Shown here one piece after another: positions 1-8,311 of a DNA stretch of 26,824 nucleotides. The notes below the pieces were generated by a model that did no database searches, was not told where the DNA came from, and saw nothing but the letters and a program-made list of their open reading frames with translations. This stretch comes from CAYVKM01 sp964452045 (lineage in GTDB: Bacteria; Calditrichota; Calditrichia; RBG-13-44-9): contig CAYVKM010000049.1 of assembly GCA_964452045.1 (NCBI GenBank), positions 1 to 26,824 of the forward strand, written 5' to 3'. Positions within the stretch are counted from its first letter, which is position 1. The number at the start of each line of letters is the position of its first letter. The translations under genes and the position numbers were made by a program.

Positions 1-42
1 AAGTAACAACCCAATGGTAAGCACAGGTGTGAAACGGCGCAT
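1..42 (-). CDS. Start of a putative exported protein (truncated by window edge)
   Basis: Only the first 14 codons are inside the window. They read MRRFTPVLTIGLLL, a positively charged start followed by a hydrophobic stretch, which is the beginning of a signal peptide or membrane anchor. The start is set by a strong AAGGAGG ribosome-binding site at 49-55, six bases before the ATG at 42. A second ATG at 47 lies too close to that site and gives a non-signal-like peptide. Nothing can be said about function. Confidence 0.5.
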   Translation of the reverse strand, partial: MRRFTPVLTIGLLL

Positions 43-117
43 ACCATACCTCCTTATGTTATGGGTCCCTAGGGTGCTTTCAGTTATTTAATCAGTTCTT
101 TGCCCTCACCCTCGCGT

Positions 118-546
118 TTAGATCATATTCTTTATCAATTCAAAAATATCTTCCCGGTTTCGCTCTAACGCCCACTTCACCAAATCCGAATATCTGAAAT
201 AAATTCCTTTTTTACCTTTTCGCTGGTATGGTATTTCGTGGTACCTAATTTTTCGATATAAACTCGTCCTGCTTTTTAAATTAAAAATCTTACTTAACTG
301 TCGCGCACTTATCAGCGCTTCAAAATTTTCTATTTTCCTGATGAACCAAAAGTAATTGTTTTTCCGATACGCCCCTAATATATTTCCCTTTAAGATATGA
401 CGGCGTAAAGAATAACCTGGTGTTATTTTTGAATCACTTAAGATCCCATATTCATCTAACCATTTTGCTGCTTGCGTCAGTGAAACTTCTGCTAAATTTT
501 CACCCTTGAGACGGTGCTGAATATGGTTATTTATAACAGCAATCAT
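118..546 (-). CDS. Small protein with two tandem excisionase/MerR-like helix-turn-helix domains
   Basis: A basic 142-aa protein. Residues about 20-72 (SLTQAAKWLDEYG, then a charged segment ending in YFWFIRK) and about 78-131 (SARQLSKIFNL, then IYFRYSDLVKWALE) both resemble the helix-turn-helix domain of excisionase-like (HTH_17) proteins: a short helix-turn-helix, a basic wing, and an aromatic strand. It probably binds DNA as a transcriptional or recombination-directionality factor. The pairing of two halves is my reading and not a database result. No clear Shine-Dalgarno precedes the ATG. The gene is divergent from the SDR gene at 674, and the 127-bp spacer is very A/T-rich. The gene itself is also more A/T-rich by eye than its right-hand neighbours, which could hint at acquisition. 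No integrase or phage gene is visible in the window. Confidence 0.6.
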   Translation of the reverse strand: MIAVINNHIQHRLKGENLAEVSLTQAAKWLDEYGILSDSKITPGYSLRRHILKGNILGAYRKNNYFWFIRKIENFEALISARQLSKIFNLKSRTSLYRKIRYHEIPYQRKGKKGIYFRYSDLVKWALERNREDIFELIKNMI

Positions 547-673
547 ACTTTACGACGTTTGCAATTTATTTTTTTGACTATAGGGTAACAAAAATTTTTC
601 TAAAAATACTACAAACTGTAATATATTGCAAATAATACAATCTTTTAATTATTTTTAATGCTGGGAGAATTTT

Positions 674-1408
674 ATGAAACTTTCTGACAGGATTGCCCTG
701 GTTACCGGAAGCGCAGATCGGGTCGGTCGGGCTATCGCACTGACTCTGGCTGCCAAGGGTGTTCATATTGCCATCCATTACCATACCAATAAAGAAAAAG
801 CGCTGCAGACACAAAGGGAGATTGAAAATTTGGGCTGTGAATCAATAATTCTCCAAGGTGATATTAGCCAGAAGCCGGATTGGATGAAAATGCGAGATCA
901 AATCAATAAGAAATGGGACAGGATTGATTTTCTGGTCAATAATGCAGCGATATTTTACCCGACTCCATTTTTCAAAATTACTGATGACCAATGGAACCAT
1001 TTTATGGATACTAATCTTCGCGGTCCCTTCTATGGCTGCCAGATTTTAGGCGAAATGATGTATAACCAGAAACAGGGAAAAATTGTTAATATCGCAGATG
1101 TATCTGCTCAAAATGTCTGGCCGGGATATATCCCATACTGTATTTCCAAAGCCGGTATTATTGCCCTGACCAAAGGACTATCAAAAGCTTTAGCACCATA
1201 TGTAACGGTAAATGCTGTCTCGCCTGGTACGGTATTGCTTGCCGAAAATTATGACCAGGAAGAGGAAAATTACCTGATTTCCCGGACACCATTGAAGAGG
1301 ATCGGGGAACCGGAAGATATCGCCAATACCGTGGCATTCTTAATCGAAGGAAGCGATTTTATCACCGGAGAAGTAATCAATGTTGACGGTGGACGCTCTT
1401 TGACCTGA
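674..1408 (+). CDS. Pteridine-reductase-like short-chain dehydrogenase/reductase
   Basis: A 244-aa classical-size SDR with a Rossmann fold. The nucleotide-binding motif is TGSADRVG (residues 11-18), followed by IHYH (35-38); NNAA is at 89-92 and the catalytic YCISK at 155-159. The residue 13 before the Tyr is Asp142 instead of the usual Ser, giving an Asp-Tyr-Lys set as in pteridine reductase PTR1. The NADPH-type Arg16, HYH and NNAAIFYPTPF segments also match PTR1/FolM-like enzymes. The likely reaction is therefore NADPH-dependent reduction of pterins (dihydropterin or dihydrofolate), although a general 3-oxoacyl reductase role cannot be excluded. The end of the protein (TGEVINVDGG) is standard for SDRs. 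The start ATG has GGGAG nine bases upstream. It is cytoplasmic and monocistronic in view. Confidence 0.8.
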   Translation: MKLSDRIALVTGSADRVGRAIALTLAAKGVHIAIHYHTNKEKALQTQREIENLGCESIILQGDISQKPDWMKMRDQINKKWDRIDFLVNNAAIFYPTPFFKITDDQWNHFMDTNLRGPFYGCQILGEMMYNQKQGKIVNIADVSAQNVWPGYIPYCISKAGIIALTKGLSKALAPYVTVNAVSPGTVLLAENYDQEEENYLISRTPLKRIGEPEDIANTVAFLIEGSDFITGEVINVDGGRSLT

Positions 1409-1452
1409 TATTCGAAATAATGTTTTTGCTTTAAAGGAGATCAAATGTTAGA

Positions 1453-2937
1453 TCAGACATGATTGAGGGGAAACAGCACAGTAAACTCACAGGATTCTTC
1501 ACTGGTAAAAGTAATTTTAAGCCGACCCTTTTTTTCTTTTAATTTCTTCTTCAGGGCCTCAATATCCATGGAATAATTTGTGAGCAGTTCCTTCTCATCT
1601 CCAGTTTGAATATTCGGCATGAATAAAAGCTGGGTAACCTGCATTCCTTCCCAGTCGCTCCTTTTCTCAACATCCTCCTCATCAAAATTAATGAGTTTTT
1701 GCAGCAATCTCTCAATCCGGTCAATTCTCCCATCATGCCGGAGTACCAGACCAAGCAGACCGTTATTAATAATGGAAGAAATCTTGATCACGGCACTGGG
1801 ACTTTTGTTATTTGATTTCCGCTGATCGGAATCTTCAATTCCATATAAAATGGCATTTCGTATTAACAGAAAAAGTACATCTCTTACCAGTTGACGATAC
1901 ATATAGGGAATGGACAAAGCATCAAAATCTTTGTAATCGAAGATCACATCTTTGCCTAATTGTTTGCTCAATCCCCGGGTGAGATTTCGGAGCGAATTTA
2001 CCAACAATTCGCTCTCATAAGTTCTTTTCGCCCGGAAATGATTATGAAAATGACTGATCCGCTTGAAAATCGTATGGACATCCTTCAGGGTATCCTGCAT
2101 ATCTCCCAGCAAAACCACCACCGGAACAAAGTCTGTTCCACTTAAATTCTTCTTGCCTTTAAGGACCATCACTTTTTCAATGAACTGGGTGGTTTTGTCA
2201 GTAAAAAATCTTAGATCCAGCAGAGAAGCATTTCCCTTGATTATGTAGAGTGAACGATAAATATTTTCCAGAAGCTCCTGAGGTTTCTGGGTATCCTTGC
2301 CATTTTTCAGTACCAATTCGATATTATGGAGTTCATGTTCCACCCCAATAAAGAAGTCTTTAAGCAATTCCGGTTCAACATGGAGAATATTAACCAGCCA
2401 TTCCATCTGCTTCTGGGTGTGATTTTCGGTTTGCTCTAATTTCCGGCTCAGAACATTTCTCTCCGAGTCATCCTTTACCACACCAATTAATTTTAAGATT
2501 TTATCATTCTCCACTACTCTCTGAAATTTAAAAGAGAGGTATTTAGATGACGTCCACATACCCCATTCATCTTCATAAAAAAATTCCGTATCAATCAACG
2601 GATTTAACTCATTAATGACCTCTTCATCCAGATCCTCCCGGTACATCAGCTCCAAATATTCCCGAACATTATTAATCACCTGCTCGGGAACGCGGTTTTC
2701 CAATAAGCTGATAAAATTTTTATTTTCCAGATCTTTGATGCTGAGAATGGACTCAAGCGCAGCGGAATAATACCTGTAAATCTCATACTCTCGATTCAAA
2801 AAGAATATACCTTCTCCGGCGTTATCCAAAACAGTGAGGATAACCTGTTCAATACTCAGAAAATCCCCGTTCACCCGATTGGGAACCCCTTCGGAATTCG
2901 GAGGAAGGTCTGCAAAATTTTCATCCAGATGGATCAT
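1453..2937 (-). CDS. Degenerate CheA-like protein (PAS-like, Hpt-like and dead ATPase domains)
   Basis: A 494-aa soluble protein that aligns along its length with residues about 879-1336 of the sensor kinase encoded at 3867-7964: a PAS-like N-terminus (about 30-160), an Hpt-like helical bundle (about 175-300), a dimerisation-type helical segment and a HATPase-like C-terminus (about 345-494). Key residues are missing. The Hpt His (His1076 in the kinase, IHLVKG) is Tyr231 (LYIIKG). The N-box keeps RNA (360-362) but has Tyr365 for His. The G1 box DDGRG is HDGRI (401-405), which loses the adenine-binding Asp and one Gly. The glycine-rich ATP lid GRGVGMD is replaced by LLTNYSMD. It therefore probably neither binds ATP productively nor accepts phosphate, and may act as a dimerisation partner, scaffold or inhibitor of the intact kinase. 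It is the last gene of the four-gene block, 32 bp after the CheX-like gene, with only a weak ribosome-binding site (AGGA). Confidence 0.8.
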   Translation of the reverse strand: MIHLDENFADLPPNSEGVPNRVNGDFLSIEQVILTVLDNAGEGIFFLNREYEIYRYYSAALESILSIKDLENKNFISLLENRVPEQVINNVREYLELMYREDLDEEVINELNPLIDTEFFYEDEWGMWTSSKYLSFKFQRVVENDKILKLIGVVKDDSERNVLSRKLEQTENHTQKQMEWLVNILHVEPELLKDFFIGVEHELHNIELVLKNGKDTQKPQELLENIYRSLYIIKGNASLLDLRFFTDKTTQFIEKVMVLKGKKNLSGTDFVPVVVLLGDMQDTLKDVHTIFKRISHFHNHFRAKRTYESELLVNSLRNLTRGLSKQLGKDVIFDYKDFDALSIPYMYRQLVRDVLFLLIRNAILYGIEDSDQRKSNNKSPSAVIKISSIINNGLLGLVLRHDGRIDRIERLLQKLINFDEEDVEKRSDWEGMQVTQLLFMPNIQTGDEKELLTNYSMDIEALKKKLKEKKGRLKITFTSEESCEFTVLFPLNHV

Positions 2938-2969
2938 TTAATAAAAATCCTTAGTCCGCTCAATTATGC

Positions 2970-3416
2970 TTATTCCAGACACACAACCAGAAAAGATTTA
3001 AAATCCTTCCAGGTAATGGGAATAACAAAGGCCTGCACATGCTCAGGAAGCCTGATATCCTTCGCTCGTCCTTCAACCACTACCGGCACAGAAATCATAA
3101 AACTGCTACCATACGCTTCTCTCACGTTACCGGAGATAGTGTTGGCAATTTCACCGGTCAGATCTTTTACAGTTTCCACGGCCGCATCCTGATTTCCCAG
3201 GATGATATTGGCCAGCTCTTCAAGCATATCACGAGTTGTGGTAATATAAACACAACCTTTCCGTTTACCGGAGATTCCGATAATGCCCGAATAATCCAGG
3301 ACAACCGGCTCCTTCCCCTTTAAATAAGGTATCCCTGTCACAGCCGATTCGCTGGTTACTTCCTCGAAGTAGTTTACCGTGCTATCAATAAAAAAATGGA
3401 GATCAGTTTCGTTCAT
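2970..3416 (-). CDS. CheX-like CheY~P phosphatase
   Basis: A 148-aa protein of the CheC/CheX/FliY phosphatase fold. CheX enzymes use one E-x-x-N helix to position water against phospho-aspartate of CheY. Here the segment DLTGEIANTISGN (residues 86-98) supplies Glu89 and Asn92 in exactly that spacing. The flanking strands (GCVYITT; SSFMISVPVVVEG) and the C-terminal IPITWKDFKSFLVVC agree with the family, and the length is typical of CheX. The start ATG follows AGGAG by nine bases. The gene sits 21 bp after the CheY-like gene and presumably dephosphorylates that receiver, so it would set the signal lifetime of the phosphorelay. It is cytoplasmic. Substrate assignment is inferred from the adjacency. 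Confidence 0.8.
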   Translation of the reverse strand: MNETDLHFFIDSTVNYFEEVTSESAVTGIPYLKGKEPVVLDYSGIIGISGKRKGCVYITTTRDMLEELANIILGNQDAAVETVKDLTGEIANTISGNVREAYGSSFMISVPVVVEGRAKDIRLPEHVQAFVIPITWKDFKSFLVVCLE

Positions 3417-3437
3417 TTTTGGTACTCCTGTTTTCGG

Positions 3438-3812
3438 TTAATTTTTTTCCAGCATCCGGCTGAAGGCTGACTTTAGTTTTTCCGAAGTAAATGGCTTAAT
3501 GATGAAACTTTTCGCACCCAGTTGAATGGCACGAAGACCGGTAGCCTTATCTTTCAGGGCGGTAATAACCATCACTTTGGCATCCTTATTAATTTTCATC
3601 ATCTGCTCCAATACGGCGATGCCATCCAGTTCGGGCATGGTAATATCCAGAGTTACCACATCCGGCTCGGTCTTTCTGAATAATTCCAGAGCACTTTTAC
3701 CATCACCGGCAGTGCCAACAACTTCCAGAGGAAAATCATTCAGATTTTTCTCAATAGCCTGTCGAATAATCAAGGAATCATCTACAATCAGTAGTTTAAT
3801 TTTTTCGTTCAT
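3438..3812 (-). CDS. CheY-like single-domain response regulator
   Basis: A 124-aa receiver domain with nothing attached. Counting from the ATG at 3812, the acidic pocket is Asp11-Asp12, the phosphoacceptor is Asp56 (VTLDITMPELDG), the switch residue is Thr84 (VMVITAL), the aromatic is Phe103 and the conserved lysine is Lys106 (IIKPF). All phosphorylation residues are intact. I chose the ATG at 3812 because GAGG lies five bases upstream. An in-frame GTG at 3818 would overlap that site. The gene is 54 bp downstream of the sensor kinase gene and 21 bp upstream of the CheX-like gene, so it is the obvious acceptor for the kinase's Hpt phosphate. With no DNA-binding or enzymatic output domain, it must act by binding a partner protein, as chemotaxis CheY does. 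Confidence 0.9.
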   Translation of the reverse strand: MNEKIKLLIVDDSLIIRQAIEKNLNDFPLEVVGTAGDGKSALELFRKTEPDVVTLDITMPELDGIAVLEQMMKINKDAKVMVITALKDKATGLRAIQLGAKSFIIKPFTSEKLKSAFSRMLEKN

Positions 3813-3866
3813 CGTCACCTCACTTTTTGAATTTTATTTCCAGGTAATTTTTTATTATCATCATGT

Positions 3867-6800
3867 TCAATTACCAATATTTTCAACAACTTTGGTTTTT
3901 CTACCGGCTGCTTTAGTCCTTCTAGGCTGGCTTGGTTTTTTAGCGTTAGCTTTCTTCAGGTTCAGGGTTATGTTAAATTCACAAAACGTCCCTTCTTCAA
4001 ACTCAACTTCAATTTTGCCGTTGGCCTCTTTGATCTTAGTTCGGATTAAGTCCATACCCACGCCACGTCCGGCATAAAGATTAGCATTTTGTTCCGTCGA
4101 AATTCCGGAGACAAAAATAAGATCGGCAATTTCCTTCTCGCCCCAAGCCACAATCACCCCAGGTTTCCATTTACCCAATGCTAAGGCTCTCTCTTTCAAT
4201 TTCTCAACCTGGAGACCCCGGCCATCATCCCGGAAGCGGAAGATAAAGTGATCTTCATTCTGTTCGGATGAAAGATAAATTGCTGCTCTCGGTTTTTTAT
4301 TCAGCTGAATTCTTTCCTCAGGCGTTTCAATTCCATGATGCAGAGCATTCCGGACCAGTTGGATCAAAATTTCTTTGACTAAAAGCCGAAAACGATATGG
4401 CAGAGACATCGCTTCAAAATTCTCATGAATAAAGTCGACTTCCTTGCCCAGATCCTTGGCCAGATTGTTGATCAAATTAGTAATGGATTTTATCAAAAGC
4501 TCACTCTCGTAACTCCGTTTGGGCCGGAAGTGCTGGTGGAACTGACTGATTCGTTCAATCAAATTTCTCACATCATTTAAATTGGAACGGATCTCACCCA
4601 GTTTAAGAACCAGGGGCACAAAGTCCTTTCCCTGAATAAATGCATTCTGGCGGATTTCATTAATCCGCTCTTCAAACTGGTGCGCCTGATTGGCAAAGAA
4701 TTTAAGATCGAGCAGGGTGGCGTTGCCTTTTACCAGATGGATAGCCCGGTAAATTTCTTCCAGCAACTGATGATAATCGTTATTGGCATCTCCAAATCGT
4801 AACAGGGCATCAATATGGTCTAATTCCCGCTGCACGCCTTCGATGAATTCATTCAACAAAGACGGCTCAATATGCAAAATGTTGACCAACCATTCCATTT
4901 GCTTTTGCGTATGCTTTTCCGTACTCTCCAGCCTTTTGGCTAGAATGATTTGTTCCGTTACATCCGCCACTGTGGCAATAAGACTGACGATCCGCTCTTC
5001 ATCAAAAATACGCTGAAAATTAAATGACAAGTACTTGGAGCTTTCCCAGGAATCATCATCGATCAAATTCAATTCAACCTCAGAAAGTGGGTTTAGCTCC
5101 TTCATGGTCTCTTCATCAACATCCTCCCGAAACATCAACTCCAGATATTCCTTAGTGCTCTGAACAACTTTCTCCGAGACCCTTCCTCTTAATAGTTCCA
5201 AAAAACTATTGTTAGCCAAATTAGACTGATGAAGAATATCTTCCAGGGCAAGCGAGTACTGTGCTCCCAACTCAAAATTGTGATTAACCAAAAAAATGCC
5301 TTCCTCCACATTGTTCAGGATATCATCAGTATCCTTCTTTGCCCGGAGCAATTCATAATTGCTCTGATTCAATTCCCGGGTCCTCTGGGCAACTTCCAGT
5401 TCTAATTTTCTTTTCTGGGCGTTTATGCTGCGCATCCTCACTTTAATAATCACATAAACCAGCATCACCAGATAGAAAATAATACTAATCCTGAACCACC
5501 AGGTCTGCCAAAAGGGGGGTGTAATAACAATCTTCAACGAAGTGCCGTTTTCATTCCAGACGCCGTTGTTATTCGATCCTTTCACCCGGAAAACATACGT
5601 TCCTCCGCCAAGATTGGTATAATTGGCATATCTACGATTTTCACTATAAATCCATTCCTTATCAAAACCATCTAACTTATAGGCATATTGATTCTTTTCC
5701 GGATTGGTGAAATCGAGTGCCGCAAACTCGAAGGAGAAAAAATCATCCTTGTAGGACAAATTTAACTGCCGGACGATCGAAAGGTCTTCATCCAGTTTCA
5801 CATCCTTATCATATTTCTTAAATGCGGTAAGAACGATGGGTGGAACATGGGAATTGTCCTGAACCTTCTCCGGGAAGAAAGCGGTGAAACCGTTTATGCC
5901 GCCAAAAAACATCTCCCCGTTTTTTGCCTTATGGAAAGCATTCCCGTTGAATTCGTTGCTTTGCAGTCCGTCGTTGACATCATAGTTTTTAAACAGCTTC
6001 GTATCCGGGTTAAATTTCGATAGACCTTTATTGGTGCTGATCCATAAATTTCCATCGCTGTCTTCCAGAACCCCATATATCGCATCATTTGGCAGACCAT
6101 CTTCAACGGTAAAATGCTCAAAAATGAATTCCTGCCGGTCCAGCATATCCAATCCGCCACCGTAGGTACCCACCCAAAAACGATGGGATCTATCCTCCAG
6201 AGCACACAGAACCCGGTCGTTACTCAAGCTGAGTGGATTACTGGGATTGTGTTTGAAGGAAATGAATTCATCCTTATTTCTCACATACAAACTTAAACCA
6301 CCAAAGGTCCCGATCCAGAGAGCACCGCGTGAATCCTCATACACAAAACGAATATGATTTCCCGGCAGACTGGCCGGATTATCCGGATTGTTTTGATACC
6401 GTTTAAAGGATTGGGTCTGCTGGTCAAACCGGTTCAGTCCATTGATCGTTCCGATCCAGAGTTCACCTTCACCATCCTCATAGATACATCGGATATTATT
6501 ATCACTTAAACTATTAGGATTATTCGGTGTATTCACAAAATTCTCAAACCGATTTATCAAACCATCATATCGGTTCAGACCACCGCCATCGGTACCTATC
6601 CAGATGGTTCCCAGGCGATCCTGATAAACAACTCTGATGATATTGCTGCTTATACTGTTTGGATCACTCGGATTATTTTTGAAATGGGTAAATTTACCGG
6701 TTCTTCGGTTTAACATGTTTAAACCATCATTGGTCCCGATCCATAGCTTTCCCGAACTATCCTCAAAGATAGACCAGACATTTTTATCGCTCAGGCTGTT

Positions 6801-7964
6801 GGGATTGGCCGGATTCTGGCTATAGTTCTTAAAAGCCGCTTTTTTACTGTCGAATTTATTCAGTGCACCACTATAAGTACCAACCCACAATATACCGCCA
6901 CGATCTTCATAAATCGTCCGGATCATATCATTGCTTAGACTGGTCGGCTCGGTGAGGTCATTCCTGATAACCAGAAACTCATCCTGATCCGGCAGATACT
7001 GGTTCAAGCCGCCATCGGTCCCGATCCATAACCGTTCATTTGAATCTTCAAAAATAGTATAGATATGATCGTCAGACAGGCTGTTTGGATTTTCCAAATC
7101 CATCCGGTACTGCTTAAATTGCCTTGTTTGTGAATCAAATTTATTTAAACCACCCCCATTTGTACCTACCCACAAATATCCTTTTCCGTCTTGAGCAAGG
7201 CACAAAACCCGATCACTGCTCAAGCTGGTGGAATCCTCCGGATCTGACTTGAAGACTACATAAGCACCGGTTTTCCAGTTCATCCGGTACAATCCGCCGC
7301 CATCGGTACCCCACCACAGGTAACCGTTATAGTCCTCCAAAATTGCAGTAATATTATTTTTATTTTCATAGCTGATGTTATCAGCCTCAAACTGATAATT
7401 CTCAAATTGGTCATTTTTCATATCAAATCGATTCAAGCCACCACCATCCGTACCAACCCACAATGTACCACTTCCATCTTCATAAATGGACAGAATCCTG
7501 TCGTCACTCAAGCTGTAGGGATTATTCTCTTCATGTCGATAGTGGATGAATCGATTATGCTCCCGGTCGAACTTATTCAATCCACCCGCATTTGTACCAA
7601 TCCAAAGCGTTCCGTCTTTGTCCACAAATAAAACAGTTATCCAGTTGTCCGAAAGTGAATTCGGATCCTTCGGATCATTTTTATAAACGCTGAAATTATA
7701 CCCATCATATTTATTCAGCCCCTCCTGCGTACCCAGCCATAAATACCCTTCTCTATCCTGAATGATAGAAAGCACTGTGCTTTGAGAAAGTCCCTGCTCC
7801 AGCGAAATATGTTCGAAGTTCAACTGACCGGATTGACCAAACAAGTCGTGGTTGGAGAGCAACAATAACAGGATTAGAGTGACGCCCAAAAACAATTTTC
7901 TGATCAATTTGTCTGAACCGGATTGAAAAAGGTTAGTGCTGCAGTTTGTCTGATAATAATACAT
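3867..7964 (-). CDS. Membrane sensor: double beta-propeller, Y_Y_Y, TM, PAS-like, Hpt and CheA-type kinase domains
   Basis: A 1365-aa protein. Residues about 21-45 form a signal peptide or anchor. Fourteen propeller repeats of the form ED-x-x-G-x-LW-x-GT-x-x-GGLN-x-F follow (about 55-695), enough for two seven-bladed propellers as in Bacteroidetes hybrid two-component sensors. Next come a Y_Y_Y domain (about 750-816), a transmembrane helix (about 823-841), a coiled coil (845-876) and a PAS-like region (879-1003). The Hpt-like domain has His1076 (AIHLVKG). The CheA-type ATPase has N-box RNALHHG (1205-1211), G1 DDGRG (1246-1250), FVSGIST and GRGVGMD (1299-1305). There is no P5/CheW domain, no receiver and no AraC domain; the tail (1337-1357) is very basic. 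It probably senses a periplasmic ligand (glycans for known propeller sensors) and phosphorylates the CheY-like protein. No clear ribosome-binding site precedes the ATG, so a slightly later start is possible. Confidence 0.88.
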   Translation of the reverse strand: MYYYQTNCSTNLFQSGSDKLIRKLFLGVTLILLLLLSNHDLFGQSGQLNFEHISLEQGLSQSTVLSIIQDREGYLWLGTQEGLNKYDGYNFSVYKNDPKDPNSLSDNWITVLFVDKDGTLWIGTNAGGLNKFDREHNRFIHYRHEENNPYSLSDDRILSIYEDGSGTLWVGTDGGGLNRFDMKNDQFENYQFEADNISYENKNNITAILEDYNGYLWWGTDGGGLYRMNWKTGAYVVFKSDPEDSTSLSSDRVLCLAQDGKGYLWVGTNGGGLNKFDSQTRQFKQYRMDLENPNSLSDDHIYTIFEDSNERLWIGTDGGLNQYLPDQDEFLVIRNDLTEPTSLSNDMIRTIYEDRGGILWVGTYSGALNKFDSKKAAFKNYSQNPANPNSLSDKNVWSIFEDSSGKLWIGTNDGLNMLNRRTGKFTHFKNNPSDPNSISSNIIRVVYQDRLGTIWIGTDGGGLNRYDGLINRFENFVNTPNNPNSLSDNNIRCIYEDGEGELWIGTINGLNRFDQQTQSFKRYQNNPDNPASLPGNHIRFVYEDSRGALWIGTFGGLSLYVRNKDEFISFKHNPSNPLSLSNDRVLCALEDRSHRFWVGTYGGGLDMLDRQEFIFEHFTVEDGLPNDAIYGVLEDSDGNLWISTNKGLSKFNPDTKLFKNYDVNDGLQSNEFNGNAFHKAKNGEMFFGGINGFTAFFPEKVQDNSHVPPIVLTAFKKYDKDVKLDEDLSIVRQLNLSYKDDFFSFEFAALDFTNPEKNQYAYKLDGFDKEWIYSENRRYANYTNLGGGTYVFRVKGSNNNGVWNENGTSLKIVITPPFWQTWWFRISIIFYLVMLVYVIIKVRMRSINAQKRKLELEVAQRTRELNQSNYELLRAKKDTDDILNNVEEGIFLVNHNFELGAQYSLALEDILHQSNLANNSFLELLRGRVSEKVVQSTKEYLELMFREDVDEETMKELNPLSEVELNLIDDDSWESSKYLSFNFQRIFDEERIVSLIATVADVTEQIILAKRLESTEKHTQKQMEWLVNILHIEPSLLNEFIEGVQRELDHIDALLRFGDANNDYHQLLEEIYRAIHLVKGNATLLDLKFFANQAHQFEERINEIRQNAFIQGKDFVPLVLKLGEIRSNLNDVRNLIERISQFHQHFRPKRSYESELLIKSITNLINNLAKDLGKEVDFIHENFEAMSLPYRFRLLVKEILIQLVRNALHHGIETPEERIQLNKKPRAAIYLSSEQNEDHFIFRFRDDGRGLQVEKLKERALALGKWKPGVIVAWGEKEIADLIFVSGISTEQNANLYAGRGVGMDLIRTKIKEANGKIEVEFEEGTFCEFNITLNLKKANAKKPSQPRRTKAAGRKTKVVENIGN

Positions 7965-8311
7965 GGTGATTCAGCTTTATCTCCCGTTCGTTCTATATCC
8001 GTTGAACCATAAGTCATTTCTATAGTCGGTTAAATTTTAGCAGACTGAATCACAATTTTGTATTTCATCCATTGATTTAAAAACATAAAAAAGTATTTAT
8101 ATTTGTCAGGGAACTTTCCAGAGAAAGAATAAATATTTTTGAATTGATTTAGACCTAAACCAGTCTCCGTTTTTTATATTTTCAGTTTCTACCAGTGGGA
8201 AATGAATTTATCTTCTTATAAATGACCCATTGAGGGCAACGAGTTTTTCATACTCGAGATGGTATCTTCAACTGGTGAAATTTGGCTAATAAAAGATTTT
8301 CGGAGGAAAAG
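7965..8311. promoter_or_regulatory. Divergent intergenic region between sensor kinase and S9 peptidase
   Basis: A 347-bp spacer that must hold the promoters of both divergent genes. It is A/T-rich. I see no convincing -35/-10 pair and no ORF worth calling. A small hairpin (CGAGT at 8240-8244, loop TTTTCAT, ACTCG at 8252-8256) lies 55 bp before the peptidase start, with no T tract after it, so it is a leader structure at most. The peptidase ribosome-binding site CGGAGG (8301-8306) is at its right end. Confidence 0.4.

Noticed and set aside
2970..3812. A chemotaxis operon
   Set aside because: CheY- and CheX-like genes are present, but no CheW, MCP, CheR/CheB or motility gene is in view, and the kinase lacks the CheW-binding domain.
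8282..8311. TTG start giving ten more residues to the S9 peptidase
   Set aside because: CGGAGG sits just before the ATG at 8312, and the signal peptide is better without the extra residues.
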